The translations under genes and the position numbers were made by a program. The notes beneath the pieces were generated by a model. That model made no database searches. It was not told the origin of the DNA and worked only from the letters and a program-made list of their open reading frames with translations. Of a DNA stretch of 64,000 bases, positions 59,855-64,000 are shown piece after piece. The stretch comes from Voacanga thouarsii (taxonomy: Eukaryota; Streptophyta; Magnoliopsida; Gentianales; Apocynaceae): assembly GCA_026120185.1 (NCBI GenBank), contig JANUWF010001819.1, positions 2,108,001 through 2,172,000 of the forward strand, read 5' to 3'. How positions within the stretch are numbered: the stretch's first letter is position 1; each line of letters opens with the position of its first letter.

Positions 59855-60297
59855 GACACTATCTCCAACCAAACCAAAGATACCAAACATCAATTACTTC
59901 TGGCATTGGAGCAAAGCTTCGTGATCCCAGAAGAGGAAATATACTTCTCATAAACTTAATTAATTTTCCTCTTTGGTGCTTTGCATATTTTTCAATTACA
60001 TGGCCCTAAATTAAAATACAGAAAATGTGAGTTGAATTCAAAATTTCATTTTTATTTAATATATCATACGACCGAAAGATTCAAAGGTTTTCTTCAGTAA
60101 GATGTAAATAAAAAATAGTCTCTTCAAGTTCGTCCTTCACTGGCACAACCAAAACACTTTTTGTCTTTCTAGGGGGGAAAAAAATGGCACATAGAAGGAA
60201 AAACATTTGGCTTTGCATGACCTGAAGTTATCTCATCATGTTCTTTCCTTTACAATCCCTGGAGAGAAGAGAGAAAACTAAACATGAAACATCCCAG
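59855..60297. other. Intergenic / 3' flank of the host gene
   Basis: No ORF is supported. It lies downstream of the minus-strand gene and should contain its 3' untranslated region. The AAATAAA-like motif on the minus strand near 60050-60115 (plus TTTATTT) is a candidate polyadenylation signal. Confidence 0.4.
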
Positions 60298-61397
60298 CTA
60301 AGATGAAACATTCAATTCTTGGCGACCTTTTCTTTTCCCTTTCGTGCAAGATTTGATAAAATGCTTGAAACTTTTCTTTGAAGACGACTTCTCAGGCGTT
60401 TGGATATACCCTTCTTTCTTCTTCTCAGCCTCTAGTTCTTCACTTAAGTGCAAACACAACTGAAACAAAAGAACCAAAGTCGGAGTTGATCCAAGCTCAT
60501 GTTTTGAAGCGTACAAACATGAAGTATACCAACAAGAAGTTTTGATATACCTTGAAAACACGGTCCTCGACGTGGACAAGCCTTTCAATGAGGGTGCCCT
60601 TTATCTCCGTTTCCAGAACAACATCATCCATGGGACGACAGTGCTTCTCCAAGCTTTTGGGAGAAAAGTCAGCAGAGGATGCTTGGCCATCACTTGGCCA
60701 AGTACCACTTGAGGGTGTTGATGCTGTGGAACTTTTTGGGGAGTGATAACCTGATCCTCTCATCTCTTCCAGTTGTTTCAGCTGAAGAACAGTCATTTGC
60801 ACAAACATCACAAAAACACACATCCCACAATTAGCATGTTGAAGTTTCTTAGCATAGAGACTATAAAAGCTCTCTGCTTTCCGTCCCCCCCTCTCTCCGT
60901 TCAATATATAAGTTTGCTTCGGGAAAAAAAATGTGAAGACTCGAACACTTAATAATTCAGGAAGAAGAAGTTGAGAGCTATCTATCAACAAAGTTGATTA
61001 AAATGAAGTGAGAACAGAGGCCCGAGCATAGATATAACTACAAAAAAAAAACAAAAAAAAGGAAAACGCAAACTCACAATATTTTCAAGGCGGTCGAGTC
61101 TAGAAAGCATGGGTTCTTCCGTTGGGGCCCTCTTCTCCGTTCTCTTTCTTCCTCTTCGTCCTGACACCAATAATTTCGGGGGAATTTGGGGTTGTGCAGT
61201 TTTGTGAGACTGTGGAGGTTTTTAATAAGGAGTTTGGCCATGGCTGCATGTGACACGCGGTGAGCAGTGAGGATTTCTTCTGGCTTGTTGTTGTCAAAAC
61301 GTGGCGATTTAAGGGTGATGATGATAAGGCGGCGTACTAGGCTTACATAGCTGCTAGGGTTTCTTCTAGAAGTGCTGGCTTTATCTTCATCCCACAT
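60298..61397 (-). CDS. Conserved plant protein of unknown function, three exons, possible frame break in exon 1
   Basis: Exon 1 is 61397-61078 (start MWDEDKAS; donor ATT|GTGAGT). Exon 2 is 60781-60551 (acceptor CTTCAG|CTG, donor AAG|GTATAT, 77 codons, phase 0 at both ends). Exon 3 is 60459-60298 (acceptor TTTCAG|TTG, stop TAG). The product of about 237 residues has an N-terminal His/Ala-rich helix (HRVSHAAMAKLL), an acidic/basic stretch, a TEEPMLSRLDRLENI...LKQLEEMRG coiled coil spanning the exon 1-2 junction, a SPKSLEKHCRPMDD segment, GTLIERLVHVEDRVFK and a Lys-rich tail. I recall this architecture from plant proteins without assigned function. The frame of the upstream part of exon 1 and that of TEKRAPTEEP differ by one base around 61175-61130. 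It could be a sequencing error, a recent pseudogene or an unrecognised micro-intron. Confidence 0.68.
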
Positions 61398-61540
61398 CCC
61401 CCAAAAAATTAAAAAATGGGTCGATTTTGATCAAATTGTATGAATTTTCTTCCATACATACTCCATTTTCAGTTGAGGCAATCTTCTTTCTTATATTTAG
61501 GTTGATCAGTTGATTAAGATATTAATTAATGTAATAACTT
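61398..61540 (-). promoter_or_regulatory. Probable promoter region of the host gene
   Basis: The minus strand has a TATA-like CTAAATATAA at 61500-61491, about 95 bp upstream of the start codon. No other element is called. Confidence 0.3.
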
Positions 61541-62748
61541 GACCTTTGCTCATATGCTCAAAACATTATTTTTTTCAAAATTAATTACTAATTTGATGTT
61601 TTGTTACCTAAATATCACATTCAGGAGAAGTAATATGTTTCAATTCTCGAGAAGTTTAAATAATTGTCGACAAACATTTGCAGAGATTTGTGATATAACC
61701 GCAAAAAACAAATATTCTCTCACCTCATTCGAAATAAAATTTGTTATTTTGACTTATCACCAAAATTTAAGGATAAATAATCTTGATCATGTTTAATTTT
61801 TTTTTCAGAATTCTTTTGTCCTTGAATTTTAAAAACAATTCTTACTTACTCTTAAATTATTATATTACATTACTCAACTCCTTCTATGACTGTCACCACC
61901 CGCTGTTATTGACTTAAATTAATGAGAAATAACATAAATACTCTTAGGAATTGTTTGATTAATACGAGGGAAAGTAATGTTCAAGAATCTAGATTTTGAA
62001 AAAGTAAATTTCTAAAATATAATTTTAACTAAATTATAATTTTCTATTTAGAATATCTAAAAAATATTAAAGGAAAGTAATATTATATATTTTTTAATAT
62101 TTAAAAATAAAGCATTACATGTGCACAAAAATTTTAAAATTATTTTAAAATATCTTTCACATTATTGAACAATTTAATTGTACTTTTCTTTCAAATGGTT
62201 ATAGTAGTTAGAAATCATATAAATAGTTCTATCATCTTTAAATACAAATTTTATTTTATTTTATTCGATATTCTAATTATTCTTGATGTTTGATTTTACA
62301 TTTAATTATTATCAAATTCAAGTATTTATAGAAAATTCAATAAAATTTCTTTTTATATAAATTATACGATCATGATATCACTTGTAAATTAAAAATATTA
62401 TTTTATTTAAAATATTGAGCCTTTTAAGTTTTTGAAAGAAGTTATAATTGGGGATATGAGAGTTTCTAATACACTATTAGATTGAGAGAGGTGCGAGGGA
62501 ATAAAAGATAAGTAGAGAGAAATACGGGGGATAAGGCAAAATATGTAAAATATAAAGAACTCTTCTATCTATCTTTATTTTTTAAAATTTTTTAATCTTT
62601 TATTGTTAGAATATTGAGAAAGACAATATTATCTTCTACTAAAGATTTATTTTTTAATATTTTAAATTTATTTTTCTAATATGAGAAATAAGTCTTCTTT
62701 CCTAGATGAACCAAATACAAAATAAAGAATATGATTATTTTCTTACTT

Positions 62749-62802
<54 letters not shown>

Positions 62803-64000
62803 TGAACGAGACTTTAAATATCATATGCAGAGTTATTTGATTAACCAAAATAGAAGTTGACCGTTAGTCGATTGATAGAAATTGCAAAACTTATATTTCT
62901 AAAGATATTAGTTATGAAAGTTTAAATAAAAATTATTATTATTTTAAAAAATAAATATTTATTGTTGTAAAATAAAAATATAAAAATTGAATTTGATAAA
63001 AGAATAAAAGATAAACCAAGCAAGCTCTAAAAAAAGTAAAAAATATTTATAGTATTTTTTCTTCAAGTGGGCTGTGTCATAGATTATTCCTGCTTGTGTC
63101 CCAGTTTTGGCAAGAAAAACTATCATGATGGTAGGACACTCAATGATGATTGATGGGCCCCAAAACAAGCATGTATAATCTGTAGAAAATCACAAATAGC
63201 CTAACGTATTCATCAATAGAGAAATGAGGCTGCAGCTATGGCTCTGAGGCCAGCGGAGTCAGGCCTTTTGCTAAGGATTAAAAAGCACACGTCAATTAAG
63301 TGAAATGTGAATCATCTCTTTGTTATCCAAATGAATTTGATTTTTGCAGAATATAGTTATTAAAAATTCGGATCTAATTTTAAACACATAGGTACATTAA
63401 TTAATCAAACTTTAAATCGAAATCAAATTTTAAAAATATCTTTGTTGAACATCAAACACATTTCAATTATCTCCATATTTTAACTCGCCTCAATTCGAAT
63501 ATTAACATTATCTATATTATTTAAATCTATAGAGGAAAACATTTGAAGTAATATATTTCGTTTATTTTGAGAAAAATATTTCATCTAAGTTAATAGTAGC
63601 ATATACGATAACATTGAAGCAATAGAAAAGAAAGGTCAAAATATGTCAGTTACTCTTAAACTTTTACAAATTTTAATTTCCATTCTCGAACTTTAAAATG
63701 TTTGATTTTAACTCTTGAACTTTTAAAATATATAAAAAAAAATAGTCATTTCAACAATAAAAGTTCAAGTATAATACAAAATCATTAGATTTTAGCTCTC
63801 ATTCTCCCTTTTTTATTTCTAAAATATTATTCTTCAACTTTAATCTTGCTCTCTTCTCTTCAAATTAGCTCTTCCATTAATTAAAACTATTAAGTGCTCA
63901 TGGAAGTTCATCACATGACTTCCACATGACTTATTTTATAGGTATTTTCATTTACTCAACTCTCACTTCTAATTCTTATAAAGTAACTTCTATATATGAT
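61541..64000. other. AT-rich intergenic DNA with repeat-like segments
   Basis: No gene is supported. Segments around 61800-61880 and 63640-63730 consist of phrases like CTTGAATTTTAAAA and CTCTTGAACTTTTAAA, a style common in plant intergenic repeats. A TA microsatellite is listed separately. A GC-richer patch at 63220-63280 has no clear structure. Confidence 0.45.
62754..62799. repeat. (TA)n microsatellite, about 23 units
   Basis: Uninterrupted TA dinucleotides. Confidence 0.97.

Noticed and set aside
63170..63290. GC-richer patch considered as a possible small RNA gene
   Set aside because: No stable paired structure, promoter or terminator could be made out by eye.

Overview
This window looks like heterochromatic or intergenic DNA from a flowering plant, most likely a eudicot. 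It is AT-rich, has no operon-like gene packing, and is dominated by nested, decayed LTR retrotransposons with plant-type signatures: Athila-like Ty3/gypsy with a tRNA-Asp primer site, Tekay/Del-like chromovirus LTRs with a tRNA-Met primer site, Ty1/copia, a CACTA (En/Spm) DNA transposon and hAT elements. The species cannot be named from sequence alone.

Layout. 1-2889: pieces of Tekay-like LTRs. 2890-14561: a minus-strand Athila-like element cut in two by a solo LTR (6292-11648), which itself carries a small hAT element (6815-7624). 14562-22639: a plus-strand Tekay-like element whose 5' LTR contains a solo LTR (15453-18622) that contains another solo LTR (17151-18599); its body breaks off inside reverse transcriptase. 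22640-28178: a non-autonomous Athila-like element that interrupts the transposase gene of a CACTA transposon (28179-35783). 35784-39115: LTR debris, AT-rich filler and a LINE-type zf-RVT/RNase H remnant. 39116-41808: a gag-like pseudogene with three zinc knuckles, split by a solo LTR (39920-41634). 42235-55975: a minus-strand Ty3/gypsy-type element whose 3' LTR holds a hAT-like insert and a solo LTR (43473-45234), and whose body holds a near-complete plus-strand copia element (46304-54137).

55976-64000 is the only part with host-gene character: a broken DNAJC17-like J-protein pseudogene (about 57250-57960), a perfect AAT microsatellite of about 136 units (59446-59854), and a three-exon conserved plant gene of unknown function on the minus strand (60298-61397), whose exon 1 appears to carry a frame change.

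No transposon coding region seen here is intact; all carry stops, frameshifts, truncations or altered catalytic residues. Insertion order can be read from target-site duplications (TSDs) at six boundary pairs. Assignments rest on recognisable protein motifs and on repeats compared by eye within the window; no database search was possible. I found no convincing previously undescribed functional system. The most unusual items are the GC-rich palindromic cassette shared by the Athila LTR and its gag-like reading frame, the three-level nesting with footprints, the excess of solo LTRs, and the frame break in the host gene.
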